A DNA stretch of 64,000 bases from Isotricha intestinalis (taxonomy: Eukaryota > Ciliophora > Litostomatea > Vestibuliferida > Isotrichidae), in assembly GCA_023807065.1 (NCBI GenBank), contig JAJJLU010000340.1, forward strand, positions 32,070 to 96,069. The letters run 5' to 3'. Position 1 is the first letter of the stretch, and the number at the start of each line of letters is the position of its first letter. Shown here piece by piece: positions 10,033-19,097 of this stretch. Below the pieces are notes generated by a model. It was not told the DNA's origin and made no database searches. It saw only the letters and a list, made by a program, of their open reading frames with translations. Made by a program: the position numbers and the translations under genes.

Positions 10033-11427
10033 ATGTTTCATGGAGTAAAAAAATCAGAAGTAAAAAAATTGACCCCAGAAGAAGAAAAAAAGAATGAAGA
10101 AATGCTAAAAAAAATAAAAGTAATTCAAGATAAAATTATTCAAATAAAAAATGAGAAAAAATATGATGAAAAAACAATGTCATTTTTAATGAAAGCTGCA
10201 AAGCTTTTATCAGATTTTCCCACTTTATGGAATGTTAGAAAAATATTAATAGAACAATTTATGGAGCAATCAAATGAAGATGAAATTTATAATTTTTTTT
10301 TAAAAGAAATTGAAAGATTATTTCCAATAATGAAATCTGATCCTAAAAGTTATATTTTATGGTATCATAGAATTTGGTGTTTAATAAAAATAATTGAAAT
10401 AGAAATTAAAAGAAATATTCCTTTAGATAAAAGTATTTTAATGGGAGAAATTGCTTTATGTAACAAATTTTTTTTAGTTGATGATAGAAATTTTCATTGT
10501 TGGAATTATAGAGTACAAATATTAACATTAATTTGTAATTATTATAATAACACATTTGATAAATTTATTGAAAAAGAATTAGATTTTACTCTTGAAAAAG
10601 TAAAAAATAATTTTTCGAATTTCTCAGCTTGGAGTTACAGAACTAAATTAATACCAATATATTTTATTCAAAAAAATATTAAATGGAGTAATAAAGAGGC
10701 TCTTGATTTTTTTAAAAATGATCTAGAATTAATTAAAAAAGCAATTTATACTGATCCTAAAGATCAATCACCTTGGAATTATCATCATTGGATAATTACT
10801 AATTTTTCTCCCATTTTTATTCAAAGTGTGGATATTTTAAATAATGAAATTATTAATATTAAATATTCTAATGTCTTTAAAATCCATGAAGTTATAGATA
10901 TTAATGGTAATCAAGGTAATGAATATGAATTGTTAAATAAAGAAGAATTTTCTGATACTATTTCTATTAAAATCTCTAGTAATTTAAATAATAAAATTAT
11001 TATTAAAAATAAAATAATTGATAAAATAAATTTCGGAACCGACCATTTATCCCTTGTTACAAATAAAATTTGTTTCACAAAAGAAAATATTTCTTTACCT
11101 ACAATTTCTATTTATATGAATGAAGAAAAAAAATTAGTTTATTCAATTGAAATGGATAATACTCAAGATTTTCAAATAAATTTCTTAAAAGAACAAGTAG
11201 AATTTTGTGAACAATTATTAAAAGAATCCTCGGATTTTTTCATTGAATATGCTCATGTAAGATTAGCACAAATCAATGAGATATTTTATCAAATTACAAG
11301 AAGAAAAGATAAAGAAAAAGCTCAAGATTTTCAAAATAAAGAATTATCCGAATATAAATTACTATCTGAAAAATCCAAAAGAATGAGTAATATGTATAAA
11401 TCAATTTATGAATCAATAAAAAAATAA
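10033..11427 (+). CDS. RABGGTA: Rab geranylgeranyltransferase (GGTase II) alpha subunit
   Basis: 464 residues. Protein prenyltransferase alpha (PPTA) repeats are visible through their W-x-x-R/H signatures: SYILWYHRIWCL, NFHCWNYRVQI, NFSAWSYRTKL and QSPWNYHHWII. The N-terminus MFHGVKKSEVKKLTPEE and the LWNVRKILIE helix match the RabGGTA type rather than farnesyltransferase alpha. With the beta subunit and Rab escort protein this enzyme adds geranylgeranyl groups to C-terminal cysteines of Rab GTPases. After the four repeats the protein continues for about 200 residues, with a beta-rich insert (about 270-370) and a final helical pair. I did not identify leucine-rich repeats, so this tail may be lineage-specific. 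Confidence 0.88.
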   Translation: MFHGVKKSEVKKLTPEEEKKNEEMLKKIKVIQDKIIQIKNEKKYDEKTMSFLMKAAKLLSDFPTLWNVRKILIEQFMEQSNEDEIYNFFLKEIERLFPIMKSDPKSYILWYHRIWCLIKIIEIEIKRNIPLDKSILMGEIALCNKFFLVDDRNFHCWNYRVQILTLICNYYNNTFDKFIEKELDFTLEKVKNNFSNFSAWSYRTKLIPIYFIQKNIKWSNKEALDFFKNDLELIKKAIYTDPKDQSPWNYHHWIITNFSPIFIQSVDILNNEIINIKYSNVFKIHEVIDINGNQGNEYELLNKEEFSDTISIKISSNLNNKIIIKNKIIDKINFGTDHLSLVTNKICFTKENISLPTISIYMNEEKKLVYSIEMDNTQDFQINFLKEQVEFCEQLLKESSDFFIEYAHVRLAQINEIFYQITRRKDKEKAQDFQNKELSEYKLLSEKSKRMSNMYKSIYESIKK

Positions 11428-11581
11428 AAAATGTAATTTTTATTATCAAAAAAATATCAAAAAGAAAAAAGAACTAAATGAAAAAATAATGCACAATAAT
11501 TTAATTTTTTATAAAATATTAAATTAATTACTTTTAATTTGTTGAATAACTATTAAATATGAATAGAATAAATTAAAAAAT

Positions 11582-12535
11582 ATGCTTCAAGCATTAATTT
11601 CACAATTTAAAAATAAATTTAAAAAAATGGTTTCAAAAGATATATTTAATTTAAGAGATCCTATATCCTTAACAATACATAAAGGTCCGATCAACAAAAT
11701 ATCAAATTTTCCTTCTGGAAATTTTGTTACTGTTTCTGTTGATAAATCAATTCAAATTTTTGATATTAATTTACAAAAAATACAATGTATTGAAGAAGCT
11801 CATGATGCAGCTATTATGAATGTTGAAATAAAAGATGAAGATAATTTTGTTACTTGTTCTTGTGATGAGAGTATAAAAACATGGATTAAAAAAGAAAATC
11901 TTTTTAAATTGAATAAAATTATCAAAAATGCTCATGAGAATAATATACATCAAGTAATATATTATTCTAATAATTTTTTAATTTCATGTTCACAAGACGA
12001 TAAAATTAAAATATGGGAAGAAATCAATAATAATTACCAAAACATAACTACTTTAGATACTAATTTCGGTATTTTTTCGCTAATGTTGTTGAATGATAAG
12101 AATATTTTAGTATCATCAGGAAAAAATGGAACTAATTTTTGGAATTTAAATACTTTTGAAATGATAATGTATTGTAAAGAAACTGAATGTATTTGGCCAA
12201 ATTTATTATGTAGGACAGATGAAGATATAATTCTTACTGAAAGTAGTAAATTCAATAGTTTAAAAGTAATATCAATTTCAGAAAAAAAAATAATTAAAGA
12301 AATCAAACATCCAACTTATTGTTATGCAATATATTTAATTAAAGATAAAGGAATGATTTTAGTTGGAGGTCAAAACTTAAGTATAACAATTTATAGAAAT
12401 GATAATTATGAATGTATTCAAACAATTAAACAAGCTCATAATAATTCTATTGTTGGGTTTAATCAATTAAAAAATGGAAAAATTATTTCCTATGGATTAG
12501 ATAGTTATATTAAAATTTGGTCTTTGAATAAATAA
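11582..12535 (+). CDS. WD40-repeat protein, single beta-propeller
   Basis: 317 residues, made almost entirely of about seven WD40 repeats. Typical pieces are GNFVTVSVDKSIQIFDI, DNFVTCSCDESIKTWI, NFLISCSQDDKIKIWEE, KNILVSSGKNGTNFWNL and the final GKIISYGLDSYIKIWSL. Each repeat carries the GH-like/AH turn and an IW/IF end, although several WD dipeptides are degenerate. The propeller is alone, with no extra domain, so it is probably a scaffold; the partner cannot be told from the sequence. Translation could start at the first Met or at Met17 (before VSKDIF). The gene is followed by about 1 kb of non-coding DNA that contains a WD40-like relic. Confidence 0.85.
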   Translation: MLQALISQFKNKFKKMVSKDIFNLRDPISLTIHKGPINKISNFPSGNFVTVSVDKSIQIFDINLQKIQCIEEAHDAAIMNVEIKDEDNFVTCSCDESIKTWIKKENLFKLNKIIKNAHENNIHQVIYYSNNFLISCSQDDKIKIWEEINNNYQNITTLDTNFGIFSLMLLNDKNILVSSGKNGTNFWNLNTFEMIMYCKETECIWPNLLCRTDEDIILTESSKFNSLKVISISEKKIIKEIKHPTYCYAIYLIKDKGMILVGGQNLSITIYRNDNYECIQTIKQAHNNSIVGFNQLKNGKIISYGLDSYIKIWSLNK

Positions 12536-13542
12536 GTATCAATTATTATCTATTTTATTTATTTTCTATTCTTTTGATATTCCAAGACTAATTTTTTTCT
12601 CAAAAAATAAATTAATTAATCATAATCACATAAAAATAAATAAATAAAAATTCTTTCATTCATAGATTAATGAATATTCAATATTTTTTTTATATATTTT
12701 ATAATTTAATTTTAATATATGTTTAATAAATTAGAAATAGAATTTATTCATTTGGGCTTTTATTAGCAACCCCCAAAAATTCAGTTTTTAAGCTGAATTT
12801 GAGGAATATTTTAATTAATATAAATATATATTAATAGTAATAAACTAAAGTTGTTCAATATTTAATAAAATAATATATTTTTTGATAATTTATATTTTAT
12901 TTACATTTATAAATAATTTGATTTTTTTAAATGTTGTTATTATTTAAAGTATTTTTAAAAATTTTGATTTTTCTTTGAAATTAAATTGTTCTTTTAAATA
13001 AGGATTTTCTTCTAAAGAATGAAAATCGTATTTCTCCAAATTTTTAATTAAATTAATATAAAATAAATAAATGTTTTTTTTAATTCTAAACAATATAAAC
13101 AAAAAGAAGGAAAATAGAAAAAGAGTATATAGAATAAGGCAATATTATATGATAATAAGTTAAGATAGATATTTTCTATTTATTTAATTATTTAAAATAT
13201 AAAGACGATAAATTTATTGTTAGGGAAAATAATAATAATATTATAATAAAAGTATTTAATTTTCAAAAAGGAGAATTACTTAATATATAAAAATAATTGT
13301 TTGTATCTGGCAACAGTAATGAAAAAATTAAATTAATTTATATTAAATAATTGTAAATATTTATTCTAAAATATAGAGAATACTAAATAAAAAGGACTAA
13401 TTTCATTTATATATTTTGAAAAAAATGTAATTTTAAAAATTTTTTGAAAATAAGTTATAAATTGATTTTATTTAAATAACACAAAAAGAAAAAAATTAAA
13501 ATTATAAAAAAATATTTATTTAAATCAAAAAAACAAATAAAT
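12536..13542. other. 1 kb spacer: hairpin near 12.75-12.81 kb and gene relics
   Basis: No intact gene. Three things are visible. First, a locally GC-richer patch at about 12754-12812 contains a perfect 6-bp stem (ATTCAG/CTGAAT) around a T-rich loop. Second, on the minus strand a stop-free stretch from about 13135 to 12944 reads as a plausible peptide ending KEKSKFLKIL. Third, on the plus strand around 13160-13340 there is a WD40-like fragment interrupted by stops. The rest is very AT-rich spacer. Confidence 0.5.
13160..13345 (+). pseudogene. Possible relic of a WD40-repeat gene
   Basis: Reading the plus strand in one frame gives a stop-free run including YKDDKFIVRENNNN and IKVFNFQKGELLNI, then TAA, then LFVSGNSNEKIK. 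This follows the spacing of a WD40 blade (D-x-x-F-I-V-x-G then I-K-V-F/W), with the stop inside the next blade. The intact WD40 gene ends 625 bases upstream on the same strand, so this may be a decayed duplicate or a remnant of another propeller. The match is short and judged by eye. Confidence 0.35.
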
Positions 13543-14346
13543 TTATTGTTGTTCTCTCATTTCAATATCTTGATTTTGATTTTTAATTTCTTCATTATTG
13601 TTCCTTCCAGTATAATATTCAGGACCAACTTGTAACAAAGGTTCTTTTCCTCTACTTAACCTTTCAATTCTACTTTGATCACTTTCTTTCAAAAAATTAT
13701 CAGTAACCCAATATTGAAACATCGAAGTTAATAGAGGGACAAAAATCATAACAAAAATTAATTCAAACTTAGGATAAGGTTTTAAAAATTCAATAATTTT
13801 ATTTCCAAAATGTCTAAAAAAATCAACAAAACCATTTAGAATAATATAATTAAAAAACTTAGAAATAGAAGTAATTAAACACCAAATTCCCATTTGACTT
13901 GCCCAAATAGTATAATCAATAGTATTATCTGAAAATTCTGTAGCATCAATAGAAAAATAACATCCAGACATTAAAGTATCAATTTTTAATTTTCTTGCTA
14001 AAATTTCAAGTAATCTTACTAAAATCCATTGAAATAAAACTCCAATTGAAGTATCTAATAAAACATTATCTAAATACCAAACACAAGCATCATCATCATT
14101 TTCTTTAGATATAGTTACAGCAAGGAATAAATTGAGGAAATGAATAAGAAAAGTTGATATTCCTTGTTTTGAGACATCTAATAACCATATTCTAATTGTT
14201 CTTTTTGGATGTTCAATTTGACGTTTTATTATCAAAGTTCCAAAGGATATTACACCTAAAGCAAATTGAACTAGAAAACCAAAAGGACCAAAAAGTTCAC
14301 ATTTATTTTGGTAAGAATTTTCACTTTCAATTGGAGTTGTTCCCAT
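13543..14346 (-). CDS. STIMATE/TMEM110-like (DUF3661 vacuolar membrane) protein
   Basis: 267 residues with four to five membrane helices. It follows the family closely: CELFGPFGFLVQFALGVISF at the N-terminus, then a KRTIRIWLLDVSKQGISTFL segment, then LNLFLAVTIS, DDACVWYLDNVLLDTSIGVL, a WASQMGIWCLITSISK segment, and near the end FELIFVMIFVPLLTSMFQYW. The metazoan member STIMATE sits at ER-plasma membrane junctions and supports STIM/Orai Ca2+ entry; the yeast relative is described as a vacuolar membrane protein. In a ciliate the role is unknown, and only the family is claimed. The last 40 residues are polar and acidic and probably cytosolic. Confidence 0.85.
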   Translation of the reverse strand: MGTTPIESENSYQNKCELFGPFGFLVQFALGVISFGTLIIKRQIEHPKRTIRIWLLDVSKQGISTFLIHFLNLFLAVTISKENDDDACVWYLDNVLLDTSIGVLFQWILVRLLEILARKLKIDTLMSGCYFSIDATEFSDNTIDYTIWASQMGIWCLITSISKFFNYIILNGFVDFFRHFGNKIIEFLKPYPKFELIFVMIFVPLLTSMFQYWVTDNFLKESDQSRIERLSRGKEPLLQVGPEYYTGRNNNEEIKNQNQDIEMREQQ

Positions 14347-14437
14347 TTTTTATTTTATATTTTTTGAAATATTAATTTTTAAATTTTTTCAAATTTTATT
14401 ACTTTTAATATTTTATTATTATTTTACCTATATTTAA

Positions 14438-15772
14438 TTATTCATTGATAATTAATATTTTTTCTTCATCTTCAATAGAATTCAATTTTTGTTGATGAGG
14501 AATTTTAATAACACTTGTAGAGCCATTAGCACATATTATTTTATAAAAAAATAATTTTTCATCAGTTTTATAATCCCATTTAACGGGCCAAGAAATATGT
14601 TCTCCATTATATTTTCCAAGTTGTTTATTATCATTTTGACCAAATCCCCAAATATTATTATTATTCATTCTAACAACAGTATGAAAAGCTCCAGTTGATA
14701 ATTCAACAATAAATGCATTTGGATCATCATCATTAATAATAACTCTTTTTGGTTCAGTTGAATAATATAATTTACTTTTGATATTATAACCTAATTGACC
14801 GAAATCATTTGCTCCAAAAGTATAAATTTGACAAACATCATTTTCAACAACCAAAGCACAAATATGATGAAAACCACAAGAAATATCAATTATTTTTAAA
14901 TCTTCTGGATAATCTATTTTTGTTGGTATTTTATAATCTTTAAATTCATTATCATAATCATAAAATGGGTTTCCCCATATAAAGTTTTCATTTTGTGCAG
15001 AAAGAAAATTACCATGCATCCAACCCAAACAAATTTTTTGAATATTTTTATAGGGAATTAAATTTTCAACAATTTCTGGTTCAAAAGAGACAAAATTAAA
15101 AGTTTCTCTACATAATTGATGATGATCATTATTACCCCATGAATAATATATATTTTTATCATCTTTAGCGAAACAAAAATCACTACCACAGTAAATATTA
15201 TTTAAATATATTTTTTTTTTTGAAAAATATTGATTTAAAGTAACATTACTTAAGCATTTTTTTGAAGAAACTATAGTTGCTTCTTCAAAAGGAAAATTCC
15301 AACCTAATTGACCTTTATCACCTCTTCCAACTCCATATAATTGACCATTATCTAATAAAAATAAAGAAAATCCATCTCCGCATTCTACTTTTTTTACTTG
15401 TTTTCCATAAAATGGAAATTGAAAATTATTCTTAAATATATTCAATTTTTTAATATAGTAATTTGTATTTGATGTAATTGATAAATAAGAAAAAGAATCT
15501 ATTTTTTTATTCCCATTGTTAAATAAATAATCATCTTTTTTTCCATTTCCAATTTGATAATAATCATTTAAACCCCATGATAAGAAATTTCCATATATAT
15601 CTACTCCAAAACATTGGAAATTTCCTATCCATATTTTTTTTAAATTTAAATCTCTTCTATTTAAATTTGTTATTGTGTTATATGAGTTATCTCCATTTGA
15701 ATATATTGTTAAAACATTTTCAGATGAATAATCTAATGCTAAATTTTTCACTATAGGTAATTTATTTCCCAT
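14438..15772 (-). CDS. RCC1-repeat (regulator of chromosome condensation-like) propeller protein
   Basis: 444 residues with six or seven RCC1-type repeats: a GNFLSWGLNDYYQIGNG unit, GQLYGVGRGDKGQLGW, IYYSWGNNDHHQL, IWGNPFYDYDNEF, IYTFGANDFGQLGYN and NIWGFGQNDNKQLGKY, separated by CGDGFSLFL or CGFHHICAL-type strands. This is a seven-bladed propeller. RCC1 itself is the Ran GEF, but ciliates have many RCC1-like proteins with other roles, and nothing here shows Ran specificity. The first residues (MGNKLP) could be an N-myristoylation signal. The ORF is intact and no further domain is present. Confidence 0.88.
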   Translation of the reverse strand: MGNKLPIVKNLALDYSSENVLTIYSNGDNSYNTITNLNRRDLNLKKIWIGNFQCFGVDIYGNFLSWGLNDYYQIGNGKKDDYLFNNGNKKIDSFSYLSITSNTNYYIKKLNIFKNNFQFPFYGKQVKKVECGDGFSLFLLDNGQLYGVGRGDKGQLGWNFPFEEATIVSSKKCLSNVTLNQYFSKKKIYLNNIYCGSDFCFAKDDKNIYYSWGNNDHHQLCRETFNFVSFEPEIVENLIPYKNIQKICLGWMHGNFLSAQNENFIWGNPFYDYDNEFKDYKIPTKIDYPEDLKIIDISCGFHHICALVVENDVCQIYTFGANDFGQLGYNIKSKLYYSTEPKRVIINDDDPNAFIVELSTGAFHTVVRMNNNNIWGFGQNDNKQLGKYNGEHISWPVKWDYKTDEKLFFYKIICANGSTSVIKIPHQQKLNSIEDEEKILIINE

Positions 15773-15835
15773 TTGATTTAAATTTAATTTTTTATAAATA
15801 TAGATTTATTTATTTATTATATATAATATATGAGT

Positions 15836-16318
15836 TTAAATATTAATTGAAGATATAGTATTTTCTAATTCTTCAAATTCTTTATTTTCTTCATAATTTC
15901 CATCTAACAATTGCTGTTTTTTTAATGTTTCTGAAAGAGTTTTTGTCAATTTAATATATGATTTATTTTTTATAATTTCTTTTTCTAATAAATAAATTTT
16001 TTTTTCAATAATATCTTTTTGTTTTATAATTACTTTTTTAGCATCTTCATAAGGTAAATCAATATAAACATTAAGTCCAATATTAACAATTATTGATTTT
16101 GAAGAAGTATTTTGAATTGCTTTTACAAAAATCCCTTTCCCAATATCAGCTTCAATTTCATATGATTCCTTATCTAATTTTATTAAAGTATCAATATAAT
16201 TTATTAATTCTGACATTGCTTTACTTTTTTTTTGAAATTTTTCAATTGCTCTTTCATCTATATTTATTTTTTGTTTAAGAGAAGAAGAAAATAAATCATA
16301 ATTCTTAATAGAACTCAT
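15836..16318 (-). CDS. UXT: Prefoldin alpha-type subunit, UXT-like
   Basis: 160 residues. The layout is an N-terminal helix, a beta-hairpin pair in the middle and a C-terminal helix, as in alpha-type prefoldins. The hairpin region reads EIEADIGKGIFVKAIQ followed by IVNIGLNVYIDLPYEDA, which matches the UXT pattern (VDLG-x-x-FFV then VALG-x-x-FFLE-x-x-x-x-EA) better than PFDN3 or PFDN5. UXT acts in the R2TP-associated prefoldin-like complex with URI1. A canonical prefoldin subunit remains possible. It is 65 bases from the convergently oriented end of the RCC1 gene's upstream region and 62 bases from the PROPPIN stop, all on the minus strand. Confidence 0.7.
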   Translation of the reverse strand: MSSIKNYDLFSSSLKQKINIDERAIEKFQKKSKAMSELINYIDTLIKLDKESYEIEADIGKGIFVKAIQNTSSKSIIVNIGLNVYIDLPYEDAKKVIIKQKDIIEKKIYLLEKEIIKNKSYIKLTKTLSETLKKQQLLDGNYEENKEFEELENTISSINI

Positions 16319-16380
16319 TTAATTAATAAACAAAAAACGAAAAATTAAATTTATATTTATAAAATTTAATAATAACATTA

Positions 16381-17471
16381 TTAGTTATATAAAGATTCTT
16401 CATATATTATATCACAATCACCTCCTTTTTTATCGTTAAATTTAGATTGATAATATTTTCCATTAGAACTAACAACTACAATAATATTTTCAGGACCAAA
16501 AGAAAAAATGCATTTTTCATCATTTAATCTAATTTGTGCAAAACTTTTATCACTATTAAAAATTCCTCCAGTAATAAATTCTGGTAAAATTTTAAGAAAA
16601 CTTTGATGATTTTCGGGTAAAATTTCTTCTTTTTTTTCAATATCAATATTCTTATCTTTAATAATTTTCCAAGTATTTCCCAAAGACCAAATATGTATTG
16701 TTCCTCTATCACTGGAAACTCCCATAAAGTTATTAAAAGGATCAAAACAAATAAAATCAATTTCAGCTTTTTCTTTTCCTCTTCTAAATTCTTCTATAAA
16801 TTCACCTTTTAAAATTGTAAATATACGAATCAATCTTCCTTCATTTGATGAAATTGAAATCAATGTCCCATTTGAGTTTATTGATATATATGATATATTA
16901 TTATCATAGGGTTTTATTGTTAAAGATTTTGATTTTTCATAATTTTTTATTATGACAAAACCAATTGGATTCACTGGATATGCTATTATTGTATTTAAGG
17001 CTTCTGAATTTATTCCAATTACTCCTTTTATATTATCACATGTTTCTATTATTTCTATTATTTTATAATCTTTATCTAGTGAATATACATATATTTTTTG
17101 TTCACATACTATAAAAATTTTATCTTTTTTTAATTTAATATTTTTAATATTTGAAGTAAATTTAAACTCATTTAATACTTTAGTTTGATATTCATCCCAT
17201 AAAATGACTTTATTTGGATTATATTTTGGATTTTTTCCTCCTCCTGTCATTGCTAAAATATTTGTTTTATATAACATCTCAATAATGGAAATTCCACCAT
17301 CAAGAACTAAAATAAATATATTTATTTACTTCTTTCAGTTTTTAAGGCAAAAGGAAAAGTATTGTATATTTTAAAACCTCTTTCAGTTCCAACAACAAAA
17401 CAACTAGAATCTTGATTAAATGAAATATATAAAATTCCTTCATCTTTATAAGATGAAATTTTTCTCTCCAT
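16381..17471 (-). CDS. Atg18/WIPI-family PROPPIN (PI3P-binding beta-propeller), two exons
   Basis: Spliced product of 355 residues; exon 1 is 17471-17330 and exon 2 is 17306-16381 (minus strand). Exon 1 encodes a first blade ending [17 protein letters not shown]. Splicing restores [20 protein letters not shown] followed by [18 protein letters not shown], the hallmark PROPPIN N-terminal region. The phosphoinositide-binding motif FRRG lies at about 221-224 ([12 protein letters not shown]). Other blades include [13 protein letters not shown] and [14 protein letters not shown]. PROPPINs bind PI3P/PI(3,5)P2 and act in autophagosome formation and endosomal fission. FRRG could fit several WIPI/Atg18 subtypes, so none is named. 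Without the intron the ORF would start inside the propeller at Met 17277. Confidence 0.88.
17307..17329 (-). other. 23-nt spliceosomal intron in the PROPPIN gene
   Basis: On the minus strand the sequence begins GTAAAT, ends TTTTAG, and contains an in-frame TAA. Removing exactly these 23 bases joins codons A|TT and gives the conserved PROPPIN segment GGISIIEML. Both the splice signals and the protein family support it. Confidence 0.88.
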
Positions 17472-17516
17472 CAAAATAAATTAAAACTTTAATTTTGAAA
17501 TTAAAAAAATTGTTTT

Positions 17517-18224
17517 CTATTTATTATTTAAAAATTTTATTTTTTCAATAAAACATAAAGCAATAACACTTAATGTTTCTTTTGAAGAATCATATCCTGT
17601 AATAATATTTTTATCAGAAATAACAAGAACATTATTTGAATTATTATCAAAAGAATCAATGTTATCTTTTGATATATAATTTCCTCCTTTAAGTGCAATT
17701 TCTTCTTCACAAATTTCTCCATTTTCATATAAATCATTTATTAATATATTTGTAATTGAACTTCCAGTTAAATTATATCCTATAAAAGGCCAACTATTCT
17801 CTTCTTCAACTTTACATAAAAAAAGAACAGAATGTTCATAAGCAACAATAATTTTCTTTTTATTTTGAAATTTTTTTATTAAATTTAATAAATAATGTAA
17901 ATTATCTGATTTAAGATATTCAAATATATTTATAAAACTTGGAAGAATAATTCCCCCAAATTTAGATATATCTTTTATTTCTTCTAAATTTTCACATGAA
18001 TTTATTTTGGATTCATTATTTTTTATCCAATCAATTATAGATTCTGTGTTTTCATAATTAATATATGGTTTTTCTCCTTTATGTGTTATATAAGTAACTG
18101 ATATATTTTCATTTTCAAATTTTTCGTAAAAAATTTTAATATCTTTTACATTTAATGATTGATTTATTTTATGTGATTGATTTGAAGGTAAGAAAAATAA
18201 AATATTTTTTTCTTTTGAACTCAT
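17517..18224 (-). CDS. GATD1: GATD1-like (DJ-1/PfpI superfamily) class I glutamine amidotransferase-like protein
   Basis: 235 residues. It has the DJ-1/PfpI alpha/beta fold layout: NILFFLPSNQSH start, a FGGIILPSFINIFEYL strand-turn, then KKIIVAYEHSVLFLCKVEEE followed by NSWPFIGYNLTGSSI, and near the end NVLVISDKNIITGYDSS. The NSW-x-x-x-x-Y-x-LTG-x-S block and the VISDKNIITG block are specific to the GATD1 (PDDC1) branch. The nucleophile elbow lacks the catalytic Cys of DJ-1 (VAYEHS here), as far as I recall also true of animal GATD1, so it may not be a hydrolase. The biological role is unknown. Stop codon is TAG. Confidence 0.78.
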   Translation of the reverse strand: MSSKEKNILFFLPSNQSHKINQSLNVKDIKIFYEKFENENISVTYITHKGEKPYINYENTESIIDWIKNNESKINSCENLEEIKDISKFGGIILPSFINIFEYLKSDNLHYLLNLIKKFQNKKKIIVAYEHSVLFLCKVEEENSWPFIGYNLTGSSITNILINDLYENGEICEEEIALKGGNYISKDNIDSFDNNSNNVLVISDKNIITGYDSSKETLSVIALCFIEKIKFLNNK

Positions 18225-18286
18225 TTTAAAAATTCAAAAAAAATTATTTTTATTTATTTTAAATAAAAATCTCAATAAATTATTCT

Positions 18287-18992
18287 CTAATTTCCTGTCT
18301 CTAAATATTGAGAAAGCATTTTTTCTAATTCAAATATATTTTTTTCAATTTTCTCTTTTTTAACATTTAATTTATTCAAAGTCTCATCCCTTTGAACAAC
18401 TTCAGTTTTTAATCTTTCAATTAATTCTTTTAATTCTTCAATTTCTTTTTTTTTTCCTTCTTTATTCTTAACAGTTTTATCATAATCAATATTACCATTT
18501 GTATCAAAAACAGCATTAAAATTATTATTATCACTATTATCAATATTTTCATTACTATTTAATCTATCTTCTAATTCAGGTTCTTCAATAACTCTATCAT
18601 TATTATTATTTTCAAAATTTTGGTTTTGAAGTTCTGCTGATTCTTTAAAAAATTTTGCACTTAATTTTGATCTTACTAATGTTTTATTAATTATTGGAAT
18701 TGGACCATCTTTTGGAAATTTATCATACGGTTCTTCAAATCTTTGATTTAAAACGCTATCTAATAAACTAATTGCATGTAAATTTCTATTTTTTTTCCAT
18801 TCTATATTATTTGTTACTTGACATAATTTTTTACACCAATTTTTTACTCTTAACTGATCATATTTATTTAATTTTGAAGATTTTTTTTCAATATCTTTTA
18901 ATATAATTTATATTATATAATAATTTACCGTAAATAAGATTTATAAATTCTCTATCATATTCATCTGTATTATCATTGGTTTGACTTTCCAT
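18287..18992 (-). CDS. DUF4485-domain protein with C-terminal coiled coil, two exons
   Basis: Exon 1 (18992-18929) starts MESQTNDNTDEYDREFINLI. Exon 2 (18894-18287) continues in frame with RVKNWCKKLCQVTNNIEWKK then NRNLHAISLLDSVLNQRFEE and PYDKFPKDGPIPII, then an Asn/Asp-rich linker, then a coiled coil of about 60 residues ending MLSQYLETGN and TAG. The W-x-KKLC, KKNRN and proline-rich pattern is that of DUF4485, found at the N-terminus of centrosomal/ciliary proteins such as CEP112. Spliced length is 223 residues, much shorter than CEP112. Exon 2 contains only one Met codon, near its end, so simple ATG-based ORF finding misses the gene. A ciliary or basal-body role is inference from the family. 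Confidence 0.8.
18895..18928 (-). other. 34-nt spliceosomal intron in the DUF4485 gene
   Basis: On the minus strand it begins GTAAATTATT and ends TTAAAAG. Its removal joins G|AT to encode Asp and connects two protein-like reading frames. The 5' signal GTAAAT is the same as in the PROPPIN intron. Confidence 0.75.
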
Positions 18993-19097
18993 TTAAAAAA
19001 AATTAAAAAAATATTTATAAAAATTAAAATTAAAAATTTGGAGAAAATACATATTTTGTTTAATTTTATATATAAAAATAAATTGATATAATTAAAC

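Noticed and set aside
12754..12812. U5 snRNA gene
   Set aside because: GGCTTTTATTAG resembles the U5 loop only partly, and no Sm site followed by a 3' stem in the right order was found.
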